The notes under the pieces: generated by a model
Databases searched by the model: none
The model's input: only the letters and a program-made list of their open reading frames with translations
Told to the model about the DNA's origin: nothing
Program-made: the position numbers and the translations under genes
Shown: piece after piece, positions 1 to 5,973 of the stretch
Position numbering within the stretch: position 1 is the stretch's first letter
Layout: each line of letters opens with the position of its first letter
NCBI GenBank assembly: GCA_011322515.1
Contig: DRMS01000297.1
Location: 1 to 7,569, forward strand
Source: Leucothrix mucor
GTDB taxonomy: Bacteria > Pseudomonadota > Gammaproteobacteria > Thiotrichales > Thiotrichaceae
Reading direction: 5' to 3'
DNA length: 7,569 nucleotides

Positions 1-147
1 CTTCCCGATTTCTAACTTGCCTTTTTATCCCAGCTTGGGATGATCTCATTCGTTGCGTAGAGTGACTATGCGCCTCATGAGTTCACCCAATCTGAAATAA
101 AAATTCTGCGTTAGAACTTCGGGAAGTTATTCCGTGCACGTTCCTAA
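1..147 (-). repeat. R3 long palindromic repeat, left copy (cut by window edge)
   Basis: The reverse complement of this stretch matches 6350-6495 almost base for base, with roughly eight differences and one single-base indel over about 147 positions by eye. The match stops at position 147, after TTAGGAACG on the minus strand, which is where the right-hand copy also ends. The element is internally palindromic around position 63 (TGCGTAG, short spacer, CTATGCG). About 17 bases of its far end lie outside the window. It begins about 50 bases after the kinase stop codon, and the stretch between (148-198) shows no recognisable feature. It may help define the 3' end of the kinase transcript, but no T-rich terminator is seen. 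Confidence 0.85.
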
Positions 148-198
148 GAAACCTATATTTCATTATTACACCTTTTATAAATCGGGAATACTACTATG

Positions 199-1788
199 TC
201 AGACAAGTAGTAGAGTAATTAAAAAAGCAGCCCCGTTATCAACTTCCTGCAATTGAATATCCCCTTTCCAAGTTTTTAATAGTGAAGCCACAATATCTAG
301 CCCAAGTCCTGTGCCTCCCTGATTTCTGCGTGTTGTGAAAAAAGGTGTAAAGATGCGCTCTGTATTAGCGGCAGAGATGCCGTCACCATTATCATGTAGG
401 CTGATTTTAAGTTGGTTTTCTACTGCTGATATAGTGATTTCTACCTTATCTGCATGATGCTGCAAACTATTTTCAAATAAATTGGTGAAGATGGTTTCTA
501 GTACATCATTGGCAATGGCTAGTTTTGCAGGGTAGGTATCTGGGCTGATGGTTAATAGTAGACCTTTTTCTTGATAGCGATTTTTAAATCGTTGCAAACT
601 GGCAACAAGGTCTGCACTTTTATCTGAGGCTTGCATAGCATCGGCTTTAGCCAGTTCTAATAGGCGTGTGACTAGTTTCTCTAAGCGTTGCGTATCATCT
701 TGCAGATTGTTGAGAAATTTTTGTCGCTGCTCGCTGGGCATATCATCCATATGATCTTGCAGTAATTCCAATGCACCTTGAATAGCCGTGAGGGGTGTTT
801 TGAATTCATGCGATACATGCGCCGCAAACTGGCGAATATAGTCGCTACGTTGATGCAAGGTCTGCGACATGGTGGCGAAGCTGTGGGATAGTTTGGATAG
901 TTCATAAGTGCCTGGTTTCTCTAGTTCGCTAACGGTGATGATTTCTCCTTTGGTGAGTTTTAGTGCTTGATCGGTTAATTGTTTTATTGGACGAACAATG
1001 CGTGAGGAAACAAAAAAGGCGAGTAGCAGGGTGATGCTTAATACAATTGCAGAGGCAATCAGCACGCGTCCTGTGACCGCATAAAGGTGTTTGAGAATAT
1101 TTTGTGGTGTGCGTGATAAATACACTACGCCATAGAGCATATCACCATCCATAATAGGAAATGCAGTGAAAACACGAATACCCGTGCCACGACTGATGGA
1201 AGCGATGGGGGGTGGGGCTTGATCTGAAATACGTTGTCTGATCACACTACTGTATTGACCTTGCAACGCTTGTTTGACTTCTTTTATATGCGCCAGTGAA
1301 AAACCGCGTTCATTGCGTCCTGCCACGACAATGCCATGAAAATCCAGTACACGCATGCCTGCTAATGTTACTTGCTGGCTGTCTCTTAATATTTGCTGTA
1401 GTTCTACACCTGCGTTAATGGCAAAATTATCAGGTGGATTATAAACAGATTTGGCACTTTTTCGTCTTGGTAGTACCTTTTGTTGTGATAAGTCGATGCT
1501 AGCAGCAACGGGGGTGTAATGCTCACTGCGTCTATTGGATAAAGAGCTTTCTGTTACAATGCCATAGCTTTTTTTAGGTTGAATTTGTTGGTTGATAAAG
1601 GCTCGATAGGTCGCAGAGATAACCGCAGATTGTGCGATTAACTCCATTTCTGTTTGTCGCACCAATTCATTTTCATAAAAACGAAAATAAAGCACGCTAG
1701 CAAGAGGCAGTAATAAGATGGATAACGCCACCAATAGCAGTAAGGTGCGTAGACGGTAGAGCTTTTTATTAGTGTTATAGGCGTTCAC
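199..1788 (-). CDS. Sensor histidine kinase, two-component system (HAMP, HisKA, HATPase)
   Basis: This is an inner-membrane sensor kinase of 529 residues, likely to phosphorylate the response regulator encoded just upstream. Membrane segments lie at about 13-37 and 242-262, enclosing a roughly 200-residue periplasmic sensor region with no ligand motif that I recognise. A HAMP linker follows at about 260-315. The HisKA box has the phospho-acceptor H327 in HVSHEFKTPL. The ATPase domain has an N box at N440 (FENSLQHH), G1 DNGDG at 466-470, F box TPFF at 481-484 and G2 GGTGLGL at 491-497, so it should be active. The start is GTG: the preceding in-frame codon is TAA, and the next possible start lies inside the first membrane helix. 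No Shine-Dalgarno sequence precedes the GTG, which lies in the end of an R2 repeat and overlaps the stop of a five-codon frame (GTGA). Signal and regulon cannot be told from sequence. Confidence 0.95.
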   Translation of the reverse strand: MNAYNTNKKLYRLRTLLLLVALSILLLPLASVLYFRFYENELVRQTEMELIAQSAVISATYRAFINQQIQPKKSYGIVTESSLSNRRSEHYTPVAASIDLSQQKVLPRRKSAKSVYNPPDNFAINAGVELQQILRDSQQVTLAGMRVLDFHGIVVAGRNERGFSLAHIKEVKQALQGQYSSVIRQRISDQAPPPIASISRGTGIRVFTAFPIMDGDMLYGVVYLSRTPQNILKHLYAVTGRVLIASAIVLSITLLLAFFVSSRIVRPIKQLTDQALKLTKGEIITVSELEKPGTYELSKLSHSFATMSQTLHQRSDYIRQFAAHVSHEFKTPLTAIQGALELLQDHMDDMPSEQRQKFLNNLQDDTQRLEKLVTRLLELAKADAMQASDKSADLVASLQRFKNRYQEKGLLLTISPDTYPAKLAIANDVLETIFTNLFENSLQHHADKVEITISAVENQLKISLHDNGDGISAANTERIFTPFFTTRRNQGGTGLGLDIVASLLKTWKGDIQLQEVDNGAAFLITLLLV

Positions 1789-1869
1789 TTATTAAATTTC
1801 ATCTTAATGACGGAAAAGCTAAAGCTTTCACTCCTTTTATCAGGAAATTATTTATTTGAAAAACTATAG
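1785..1869 (-). repeat. R2 leader-like repeat, copy A (fills the regulator-kinase gap)
   Basis: Read on the minus strand, this 85-base stretch begins CTATAGTTTTTC, contains a small hairpin (GAAAGCT, two-base loop, AGCTTTTC) and ends AAATTTAATAAGTGA. It aligns with 5476-5561 at about 87% identity with one single-base indel, and its two ends match 2606-2699. It starts 6 bases after the regulator stop codon and ends at the kinase start, so the element is the whole intergenic gap and contributes the kinase GTG codon. A five-codon frame (MKFNK, stop) ends in TGA overlapping that GTG, an arrangement typical of translational coupling. Confidence 0.85.
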
Positions 1870-1875
1870 TCGCTT

Positions 1876-2571
1876 CTATCGACATGGAAAAAGTTTATAG
1901 CCAACACCATGCAGTGTTTCAATAATCTTATCACAGCCAATGGTAGAAAATTTGGCTCGAATATGGCGAATATGACTATCAATGGTGCGGTCGCTGACAT
2001 GAATATTCATCTCATACGCACTGTTCATAATTGCCTCGCGTGAATAAACTTTAGTAGGGTAGCGCGCCATTTGGCGGATAATGGAAAACTCAGTGGCAGT
2101 GAGTGACACGGTTTGTTGTCCCCACCAAATAACATGCTGTTCATCATCAATTTTTAATTTGCCATGCTGGATAATAGGTGTACTTTTTTGTGGTGTTGCT
2201 TGTGGCTGAATACGTTTAAGAATGGCATTAATACGAGCGACTAATTCACGCGGACTAAAAGGCTTGGTGACATAATCATCACCGCCTAGCTCTAAACCTA
2301 GAATGCGGTCAATTTCATCATCACGGGATGAGAGAAATAAAAGGGGGGTTTGTGATGTTTTGCGTAGCTCACGGCACATCTCCAATCCATCCATTTCTGG
2401 CATATTAATATCCAACACAATCAGGTCGATCTGTGGATTTTTATGGTAAATATCCAGCGCTTCTCGTCCATCAGAGGCGTGTTGTACTTGCATATCTGCT
2501 TTTTCTAAGGCAAATGCAATAACATCGCGGATATGTGCATCATCATCGACAATTAGAATATGGGCTTTCAT
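1876..2571 (-). CDS. OmpR/PhoB-family DNA-binding response regulator
   Basis: This is a cytoplasmic transcription regulator of 231 residues, normal length for the family. The receiver domain (about 3-117) has the acidic pocket D9-D11, phospho-acceptor D54 in VLDINMPEMDG, switch serine S81, and K103 in VTKPF. The winged-helix DNA-binding domain spans about 135-228, with the recognition-helix region RTIDSHIRHIRAKF at 195-208 and the terminal hairpin HGVGYKLF. It is followed on the same strand by its presumed partner kinase, separated only by an R2 repeat. The ATG has no good Shine-Dalgarno sequence. Instead, the stop of a 13-codon upstream frame overlaps it as ATGA. I assign no specific gene name, because members of this family (CreB, BaeR, PhoB and others) are too similar to separate by eye. 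Confidence 0.96.
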   Translation of the reverse strand: MKAHILIVDDDAHIRDVIAFALEKADMQVQHASDGREALDIYHKNPQIDLIVLDINMPEMDGLEMCRELRKTSQTPLLFLSSRDDEIDRILGLELGGDDYVTKPFSPRELVARINAILKRIQPQATPQKSTPIIQHGKLKIDDEQHVIWWGQQTVSLTATEFSIIRQMARYPTKVYSREAIMNSAYEMNIHVSDRTIDSHIRHIRAKFSTIGCDKIIETLHGVGYKLFPCR

Positions 2572-2609
2572 AGGCTTGTATACGTTGTTTTGGTATTATA
2601 GACATTCAT
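2568..2609 (-). other. Possible 13-codon leader ORF overlapping the regulator start
   Basis: On the minus strand an ATG at 2607-2609 opens the frame MNVYNTKTTYTSL, whose TGA stop overlaps the regulator ATG (ATGA, 2568-2571). Its first codons resemble those of the kinase gene (MNAYNTNKK): 19 of 27 bases agree, and three of the first six codons differ only by synonymous changes. Both reading frames begin at the end of an R2 repeat. It could be a coupling leader or the relic of a duplicated R2 plus the kinase 5' end. No ribosome-binding site is evident, and chance cannot be excluded. Confidence 0.35.
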
Positions 2610-2699
2610 TTATTAAATTTCCGCACCCTTCGACTCCGCTCAGGGAGCTGTACCCTGAGCGGAGTCGAAGGGTGCAATTATTTATCTGAAAAACTATAG
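2606..2699 (-). repeat. R2 leader-like repeat, copy C, with its centre replaced by a palindrome
   Basis: Read on the minus strand, the first 23 bases (CTATAGTTTTTC...ATAAATAAT) match R2 copy A at 22 of 23 positions, and the last 15 (AAATTTAATAAATGA) match at 14 of 15. The roughly 47 bases that should lie between, which carry the R2 hairpin in copies A and B, are replaced by the perfect palindrome at 2623-2675. Similarity to copy A continues past the end into the first codons of the kinase and of the small frame at 2568-2609. The element lies between the M23 gene and the response regulator gene, reading towards the regulator. Confidence 0.75.
2623..2675. repeat. Perfect 23-bp-arm palindrome of the CCCTTCG...CTCAGGG type
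   Basis: The left arm (2623-2645) is GCACCCTTCGACTCCG followed by CTCAGGG, the right arm (2653-2675) is its exact reverse complement, and a 7-base loop AGCTGTA lies between. The same motif, with ACAAG in place of ACTCCG, forms the ends of the cores of the three R1 elements. As RNA it would fold into a very stable hairpin between the M23 and regulator coding regions. No T-run follows on either strand, so it is not a classical terminator, though it could attenuate transcription or block exonucleases. It resembles REP-type palindromes, but no REP-associated transposase is present here. Confidence 0.9.
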
Positions 2700-2738
2700 G
2701 ATAAAATATAAAAATATAACTCATTGTTTTTATTCGTT

Positions 2739-3260
2739 CTATTTGGCTGCAAGATTTAATGCAGGATCAATATAAAACATTTTTTTCCATCCCTGTGGTA
2801 CATTAAAATCCCAGTCCATAGGTTGTGGAATAAGTCGAGAAATGGAGTAATGCAAGTGCGCAGGTTTTCCTTTGGCATTCCCTGTGCTACCGACTTCACC
2901 CATTTTTTCTCCAGCAGAGACAAAAGTGAATTTTGTTGTATTGATCATTTTTAAATGAGCGTAATAATGCAAATGAAGTTTATTAGATAATACAATCACA
3001 GCCTTGCCACCGATACCATTATACCCTGCAAAAATAACTAGACCATATGTTCTCGCAACAACATTAGTCCCTTTTTTTGCAAATATATCAATCCCTTTAT
3101 GAGTAATTGAACGACCCCAAGGATAATACCAAAATGACTTAGGGTTCCAATCCTTAAGCGTTGCATTTGCAACAGGCATATAGTTTTTCTCGTCAGGAAA
3201 GTAGATAAGAAAGAGTAGCGCGCAGATTAATAGTAATAGGATATTTTTGAGTCGTTTCAT
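2739..3260 (-). CDS. M23 (LytM-type) metallopeptidase, membrane-anchored or secreted
   Basis: This is a 173-residue zinc metallopeptidase-like protein expected to act on peptidoglycan cross-links in the periplasm. A basic start (KRLKN) followed by a hydrophobic stretch at about 7-21 looks like an uncleaved signal anchor or signal peptide. There is no lipobox, because the C13 context LLIC lacks the small residue before cysteine. The M23 core covers about 48-145 and all expected residues are present: zinc ligands H54 and D58 (HKGID), H102 in YYAHL, and the HLH pair H135/H137 in AHLHYS. It is a minimal enzyme with no LysM or coiled-coil region. It is upstream of the two-component genes on the same strand, with a 167-base gap holding R2 copy C, so shared transcription is possible. 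The Shine-Dalgarno sequence before its ATG is weak. Confidence 0.9.
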   Translation of the reverse strand: MKRLKNILLLLICALLFLIYFPDEKNYMPVANATLKDWNPKSFWYYPWGRSITHKGIDIFAKKGTNVVARTYGLVIFAGYNGIGGKAVIVLSNKLHLHYYAHLKMINTTKFTFVSAGEKMGEVGSTGNAKGKPAHLHYSISRLIPQPMDWDFNVPQGWKKMFYIDPALNLAAK

Positions 3261-3343
3261 AGCACTAATTTTACCGTAGTCATAAAAAATAGTGATGTGG
3301 AATTTCAGGAAATAATATGCAGTAATTGTGCAGTGTATTTAGG

Positions 3344-3534
3344 GGCTACCAACTTAAGGCGGGACAAGTAACGTCATGGCAAATAACCCGCACCCTTCGA
3401 CAAGCTCAGGGAGCGGTGTCCTGAGTCTACCGAAGGGGCGGTGTCCTGAGTCTACCGAAGGGCTAGCTCCCTGAGCTTGTCGAAGGGTGCGGGTGAATAG
3501 CAGAAACATTAAGTCTCACCTTAAACTGGTAGCC
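3344..3534 (-). mobile_element. R1 MITE-like element, copy 1 (arms inverted relative to copies 2 and 3)
   Basis: This 191 bp element starts GGCTACCAACTTAAGG and ends CCTTAAACTGGTAGCC, giving terminal inverted repeats of about 23 bp. Its left arm (TTAAGGCGGGACAAG, then CGTCATGGCAAATAA) is the reverse complement of the right arms of copies 2 and 3. Its right arm is the reverse complement of their left arms. No transposase is encoded. The flanking octamers (TATTTAGG on the left, AAACTTCC on the right) do not match, so no target duplication survives. It lies in the divergent space between the M23 gene and galU. The remaining gap from 3261 to 3343 shows no convincing promoter. Confidence 0.88.
3387..3493 (+). 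repeat. Palindromic core of R1 copy 1
   Basis: The core is bounded by a perfect 28 bp inverted repeat (3387-3414 and 3466-3493, beginning CCCGCACCCTTCGACAAG). Inside are two tandem 25 bp units starting at 3414 and 3439 (CGGTGTCCTGAG...CCGAAGG), each a diverged reverse copy of the CCCTTCG...CTCAGG motif. The core reads in the same direction as those of copies 2 and 3 although the surrounding arms are inverted. The whole core could form a strong hairpin in transcripts or in cruciform DNA. Confidence 0.88.
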
Positions 3535-3571
3535 AAACTTCCTTATTGCACGGCTAATAATGACTGATTAA

Positions 3572-3607
3572 TTGACCTTTAATAATAATTTACAGATAAC
3601 CGTTATC
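3572..3607 (+). promoter_or_regulatory. Candidate galU promoter with overlapping GATAAC-C-GTTATC palindrome
   Basis: TTGACC (3572-3577) fits a -35 box (5 of 6) and lies 17 bases before GATAAC (3595-3600), a weak -10 box (4 of 6). The -10 is the left half of a perfect 13-base palindrome at 3595-3607, which could be an operator. This would leave a leader of about 60 bases before the galU ATG. The call rests on consensus matching in an AT-rich stretch. The rest of 3535-3667 shows nothing else recognisable. Confidence 0.3.
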
Positions 3608-3667
3608 ATAATATCTTGTAACATATGCGATAATTAGTCTTAGAGCTAACAAAAAAGAGAGAGAGTT

Positions 3668-4570
3668 ATGAAAACAAAACTTCGTAAAGCCGTTATTCCT
3701 GTTGCTGGTTTTGGCACCCGCATGTTGCCAGCGACAAAAGCTATTCCTAAAGAAATGCTTCCTGTGGTTGATAAACCAATGATTCAATATATCGTTGATG
3801 AGTGTGTTGCGGCGGGGATTAAAGAAATTGTGCTGGTAACGCATTCTAGTAAAAGTGCCATAGAAAACCATTTCGATGTGAATTTTGAACTAGCGGAAAG
3901 TCTAATTCGGGGAAATAAAGATGCATTATTAAAAGAAATACATGCAATTTCTCCTGATGTCACCTTTATCCATGTGCGTCAAGGTGAGGCAAAAGGCTTA
4001 GGGCATGCTATTTTATGTGCTTTACCTGCCGTGGGTGATGATCCATTTGTGGTGTTATTGCCTGATGTGATTATTGATGCATATAGCTGTGATTTAAAAA
4101 CAGAAAACCTATCTGAAATGATGCGTTTATTTGATCAAACAGGGACTAGCCAAATAATGGTAGAGCCAGTGCCAATGGAGAAAGTTAGCCATTATGGCGT
4201 TGCAGATGTTAATGGCGCTAGTCTTCATGCAGGTATGTCTGCAAAAATGACACAGGTTGTCGAAAAACCAAAGCAAGAAGAAGCACCCTCTAATCTGGCA
4301 GTGGTTGGACGCTATGTGTTGTCCAATAAAATTTGGGATTTACTAAAAGAAACAAAGCGTGGAGCAGGCGGCGAAATACAACTTACCGATGCCATTGCAA
4401 CCTTAATGGAACAGGAAACAGTCAATGCTTTCCATATGTCAGGTAGTAGCCATGACTGCGGCTCAAAACTAGGCTATATGATGGCAAATGTTGAATATGC
4501 GACGCAACATGGTGAGTTAGGAGATGATTTTAAAGCGGCATTGCGTCAATTCGTGGATAAAATGGATTAG
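3668..4570 (+). CDS. galU: UTP-glucose-1-phosphate uridylyltransferase
   Basis: This cytoplasmic enzyme makes UDP-glucose from UTP and glucose-1-phosphate, feeding lipopolysaccharide, exopolysaccharide and osmolyte synthesis. At 300 residues it is the usual length (the E. coli protein has about 302). The nucleotide-binding signature AGFGTRMLPATKAIPKEMLP runs from residue 13 to 32. It is followed by DKPMIQYIVDE (35-45), LVTHSSKSAIENHF (56-69), QGEAKGLGHA (105-114), LPDV (131-134), VEKP (198-201), GEIQLTDAI (235-243) and SHDCGSKLGY (261-270), all as in proteobacterial GalU. Its ATG follows a purine-rich GAGAGAGAG tract at 3657-3665 that can serve as ribosome-binding site. The next gene starts 6 bases after the stop, so the two are probably cotranscribed. 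Confidence 0.97.
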   Translation: MKTKLRKAVIPVAGFGTRMLPATKAIPKEMLPVVDKPMIQYIVDECVAAGIKEIVLVTHSSKSAIENHFDVNFELAESLIRGNKDALLKEIHAISPDVTFIHVRQGEAKGLGHAILCALPAVGDDPFVVLLPDVIIDAYSCDLKTENLSEMMRLFDQTGTSQIMVEPVPMEKVSHYGVADVNGASLHAGMSAKMTQVVEKPKQEEAPSNLAVVGRYVLSNKIWDLLKETKRGAGGEIQLTDAIATLMEQETVNAFHMSGSSHDCGSKLGYMMANVEYATQHGELGDDFKAALRQFVDKMD

Positions 4571-4576
4571 CCAAAC

Positions 4577-5203
4577 ATGCCTTTTGAAGCTGCAATTACT
4601 TTTTTTATCGCTATTTTTATCTTTGCTATTACCCCAGGGCCTGGAGTATTTGCTATTTTAGCCCATGCACTAACAGCAGGGGCAAAAGCCTGCTACCCAT
4701 TGGCATTAGGAATAGCGATCAGTGATATTCTCTATCTCATTATGGCGACACTAGGTTTAGCCGCCATTGCTGAAAACTGGGGTAGTTTATTCACCGCCAT
4801 TCGCTTTATTGGTGCTACTTATTTGTTTTATCTAGGTTGGAAAATGTGGACTGCAAAAGTAGAACCCAATCTTGCCGCTAATAACAATACCAATATAACC
4901 AGCACCTCATGGATTTCAGGGTTTACTCAAGGCTTTTTAATCTCCGCATCCAACCCAAAAGTGATACTCTTCTACATCACATTTTTACCCACGTTTATGG
5001 ATTTAAGCGTATTAAATCAAGCTGATATTATACTAGCGAGTAGTTTAACTCTTGTTGCTTTAATGCTAGGACTCATGCTAATCGCCTTTAGTGCCGCATC
5101 TACACGACAGCAATTTAAATCAGAGCGTAGCATAAAGCACCTAAACCGCACCGCAGGGGGTATTATGATGAGTGCTGGGGCGTTTTTGGCTTTACGAAGA
5201 TAA
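4577..5203 (+). CDS. LysE/RhtB-family amino-acid exporter
   Basis: This is a 208-residue inner-membrane protein of the LysE superfamily, whose studied members export amino acids such as lysine, threonine, homoserine lactone or leucine. Five to six hydrophobic segments are visible. Family marks include the early TPGPG turn (19-23), RFIGATYLFYLGWKMW (76-91), the NPK motif after the central loop (126-128) with FYITFLPTF (132-140), and a C-terminal helix ending GAFLALRR. Length is typical. The ATG lies 6 bases after the galU stop with no separate strong Shine-Dalgarno sequence (only GGA inside the end of galU), so translation is probably coupled. The substrate cannot be assigned. The link to galU looks like shared transcription rather than shared function. 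R1 copy 2 begins 12 bases after the stop. Confidence 0.92.
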   Translation: MPFEAAITFFIAIFIFAITPGPGVFAILAHALTAGAKACYPLALGIAISDILYLIMATLGLAAIAENWGSLFTAIRFIGATYLFYLGWKMWTAKVEPNLAANNNTNITSTSWISGFTQGFLISASNPKVILFYITFLPTFMDLSVLNQADIILASSLTLVALMLGLMLIAFSAASTRQQFKSERSIKHLNRTAGGIMMSAGAFLALRR

Positions 5204-5215
5204 TATGCAAAAAAG

Positions 5216-5432
5216 GGCTACCAGTTTAAGGTGGAACAGTTCATGTTTCTGCTATTCACCCGCACCCTTCGACAAGCTCAGGAAGCGGTGTCCTGAGTCT
5301 ACCGAAGGGGCGGTGTCCTGAGTCTACCGAAGGGGCGGTGTCCTGAGTCTACCGAAGGGCTAGCTCCCTGAGCTTGTCGAAGGGTGCGGGTTTTTGCTAT
5401 GACGTTACTTGTCCCGCCTTAAATTGGTAGCC
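5216..5432 (+). mobile_element. R1 MITE-like element, copy 2 (expanded core)
   Basis: This 217 bp element has the same architecture as the other R1 copies: left end GGCTACCAGTTTAAGG, right end CCTTAAATTGGTAGCC, and a core at 5259-5390 bounded by CCCGCACCCTTCG and its reverse complement. The core is 132 bp against 107 bp in copies 1 and 3, because it holds a third 25 bp unit. The flanking octamers (CAAAAAAG and AATAAACA) do not match. It starts 12 bases after the LysE-type gene and could define the 3' end of the galU transcript, since no other terminator is seen there. Confidence 0.9.
5286..5359 (+). repeat. Three tandem 25 bp units inside R1 copy 2
   Basis: Units start at 5286, 5311 and 5336. 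Each reads CGGTGTCCTGAG, then TCTACCGAAGGGG, and the last is one base short at the junction. They are identical to each other, and to the two units of copy 1, over this length. Read on the minus strand each contains CCCTTCGGTAGACTCAGG, a variant of the motif forming the core ends. Copies 1 and 3 have two units, so the number varies between copies. Confidence 0.92.
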
Positions 5433-5475
5433 AATAAACACACAACTTGTATTGCTTGTAGTTTTACAGAATAGC

Positions 5476-5561
5476 CTATAGTTTTTCGAAGAAATAATGT
5501 CCTGATACAAAGGCGTGAAAGCTTCAGCTTTCTAGTCATCAAGATGAAATTTGATAAGTGA
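5476..5561 (+). repeat. R2 leader-like repeat, copy B, upstream of the DUF2809 gene
   Basis: This 86-base stretch begins CTATAGTTTTTC and ends AAATTTGATAAGTGA. It aligns with the reverse complement of 1785-1869 at about 87% with one indel. The internal hairpin is kept (GAAAGCT, TC loop, AGCTTTC), as is a five-codon frame (MKFDK, stop) at 5544-5561. Its last bases run into the GAGGA ribosome-binding site of the next gene. The 43 bases between R1 copy 2 and this element hold nothing I can name. Confidence 0.87.
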
Positions 5562-5571
5562 GGATGCCAAT

Positions 5572-5952
5572 ATGAGTAAATTAACCTATGCAACACTAGC
5601 CATCATTCTTTTTATCACTGAAGTTATTATCGCCACTAAGCTCAATGACTATCATTTCATCCGTCATTACATTGGTGATTTTCTAGTCGTTATTCTGCTT
5701 TATTTTATGCTCAAGGTTGTTATTAATGTCAGTTCAAAACCATTAGCGATCAGTATTTTCATTTTCGCAACCGTAGTTGAAATAGCTCAATATTTTCACT
5801 TGGCAGATCAGCTTGGACTCGCTCAAGGTGGGCTCGCCCGCATTGTTATTGGAACAAGTTTTAGCGTCTCTGATTTAGTGATGTATGCATTAGGCTGTAT
5901 TGTGGTCTATTGGTTTGATCTTTTAGTTATCAGGAAACTTCAAGAGAGATAA
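5572..5952 (+). CDS. DUF2809 family small membrane protein
   Basis: This is a 126-residue protein with four likely membrane helices (about 6-22, 34-51, 57-73, 100-122). The pattern fits DUF2809: RHYIGDFLVVILLYFML near 31-47, ATVVEIAQYF at 66-75, then a GTSFSVSDLVMYALGC block at 94-109. The function of this family is unknown to me. I chose the ATG at 5572 because GAGGA at 5560-5564 lies 7 bases before it. The frame can be opened earlier at TTG 5551, but that lies within the R2 repeat and would put the ribosome-binding site inside the gene. R1 copies flank the R2-plus-gene segment in direct orientation, so the gene could be lost or duplicated by recombination. Confidence 0.85.
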   Translation: MSKLTYATLAIILFITEVIIATKLNDYHFIRHYIGDFLVVILLYFMLKVVINVSSKPLAISIFIFATVVEIAQYFHLADQLGLAQGGLARIVIGTSFSVSDLVMYALGCIVVYWFDLLVIRKLQER

Positions 5953-5973
5953 ATCTGTGTTGATAAATTGACG

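Noticed and set aside
681..905. Minus-strand open frame of 74 codons inside the kinase gene
   Set aside because: It is an alternative frame of the HisKA/HAMP coding region with no recognisable protein character.
2739..3260. M23 protein as a lipoprotein (cysteine at residue 13)
   Set aside because: The residues before the cysteine (LLI) do not fit a lipobox, which needs a small residue at the -1 position.
3590..3871. Minus-strand open frame of 93 codons opposite the start of galU
   Set aside because: It is antisense to a clear galU, shows no protein family pattern, and overlaps the galU upstream region.
5286..5359. Regularly spaced repeats resembling a short CRISPR array
   Set aside because: The 25 bp units are directly tandem without spacers, are part of a transposable element core, and no cas gene is near.
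3344..5432. Composite transposon carrying galU and the exporter between R1 copies 1 and 2
   Set aside because: There is no transposase, the outer flanks show no shared target duplication, and galU is a typical housekeeping gene.
5551..5571. Earlier TTG start for the DUF2809 protein, adding seven residues
   Set aside because: The ATG at 5572 has a well-placed GAGGA. The TTG lies in the R2 repeat and would put that site inside the coding region.
5405..5596. Minus-strand open frame of 63 codons across R1 copy 2 and R2 copy B
   Set aside because: It is made of repeat sequence and runs antisense into the DUF2809 start, with no family resemblance.
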